6,602 nt of DNA, from the NCBI GenBank assembly GCA_044375455.1, contig JBILMQ010000200.1, positions 1-6,602 on the forward strand, read 5' to 3'. A program made the position numbers and the translations under genes. The notes beneath the pieces were generated by a model. It saw only the letters and a list, made by a program, of their open reading frames with translations. It was not told where the DNA came from and made no database searches. Below, piece by piece: positions 6,574 through 6,602 of this stretch. The stretch comes from JBEIHX01 sp044375455. Its GTDB lineage: Bacteria > Pseudomonadota > Alphaproteobacteria > Caulobacterales > Aquidulcibacteraceae. The stretch's first letter is position 1. Each line of letters begins with the position of its first letter.

Positions 6574-6602
6574 GGCTGGAAATTGGCTGCGAAGATTAAA
6601 CA

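Overview
The window suggests a GC-rich alphaproteobacterium. The main evidence is a DUF1150-family protein, a family I know only from Alphaproteobacteria. The high GC content and GC-biased third codon positions fit this. A marine or stalked lineage (Caulobacterales, Maricaulales or similar) is my guess, and nothing here fixes the genus.

Layout, left to right. Positions 1-105 are a tandem array of seven 15-bp units. Read on the minus strand they spell pentapeptide repeats (RADLR, PADLQ and similar), so the edge of a pentapeptide-repeat gene probably lies here, running leftward out of the window. Exactly where the array ends, a plus-strand epoxide-hydrolase-like alpha/beta hydrolase starts (106-1089). 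It has every catalytic residue but an unusually short N-terminus, and its frame stays open through the array to base 1. It is followed 38 bp later, same strand, by a SlyB-like glycine-zipper outer-membrane lipoprotein (1128-1694). A 402-bp gap between convergent genes holds GC-rich inverted repeats and a composite 14-bp minisatellite (1898-1995). On the minus strand comes the small DUF1150 protein (2097-2342), here without the Hsp20 gene that often sits beside it. Upstream of it lies a decayed EAL (cyclic-di-GMP phosphodiesterase) domain on the minus strand (about 2536-3213), with a frameshift and most metal-binding residues lost. Bases 3214-3663 hold no gene I can support. The rest of the window (3664-6573, minus) is a 969-residue hybrid histidine kinase with the order TM - periplasmic sensor - TM - HAMP - HisKA - HATPase - degenerate receiver - receiver - HPt.

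The genes do not form an obvious single pathway. Hydrolase and lipoprotein could be co-transcribed. The kinase carries its own phosphorelay modules, but no output regulator is visible. The decayed EAL gene suggests loss of a cyclic-di-GMP enzyme at this locus. I see no convincing new multi-gene system. The items most worth a second look are the pentapeptide-array/hydrolase junction, the eroded EAL gene and the two-family 14-bp minisatellite.
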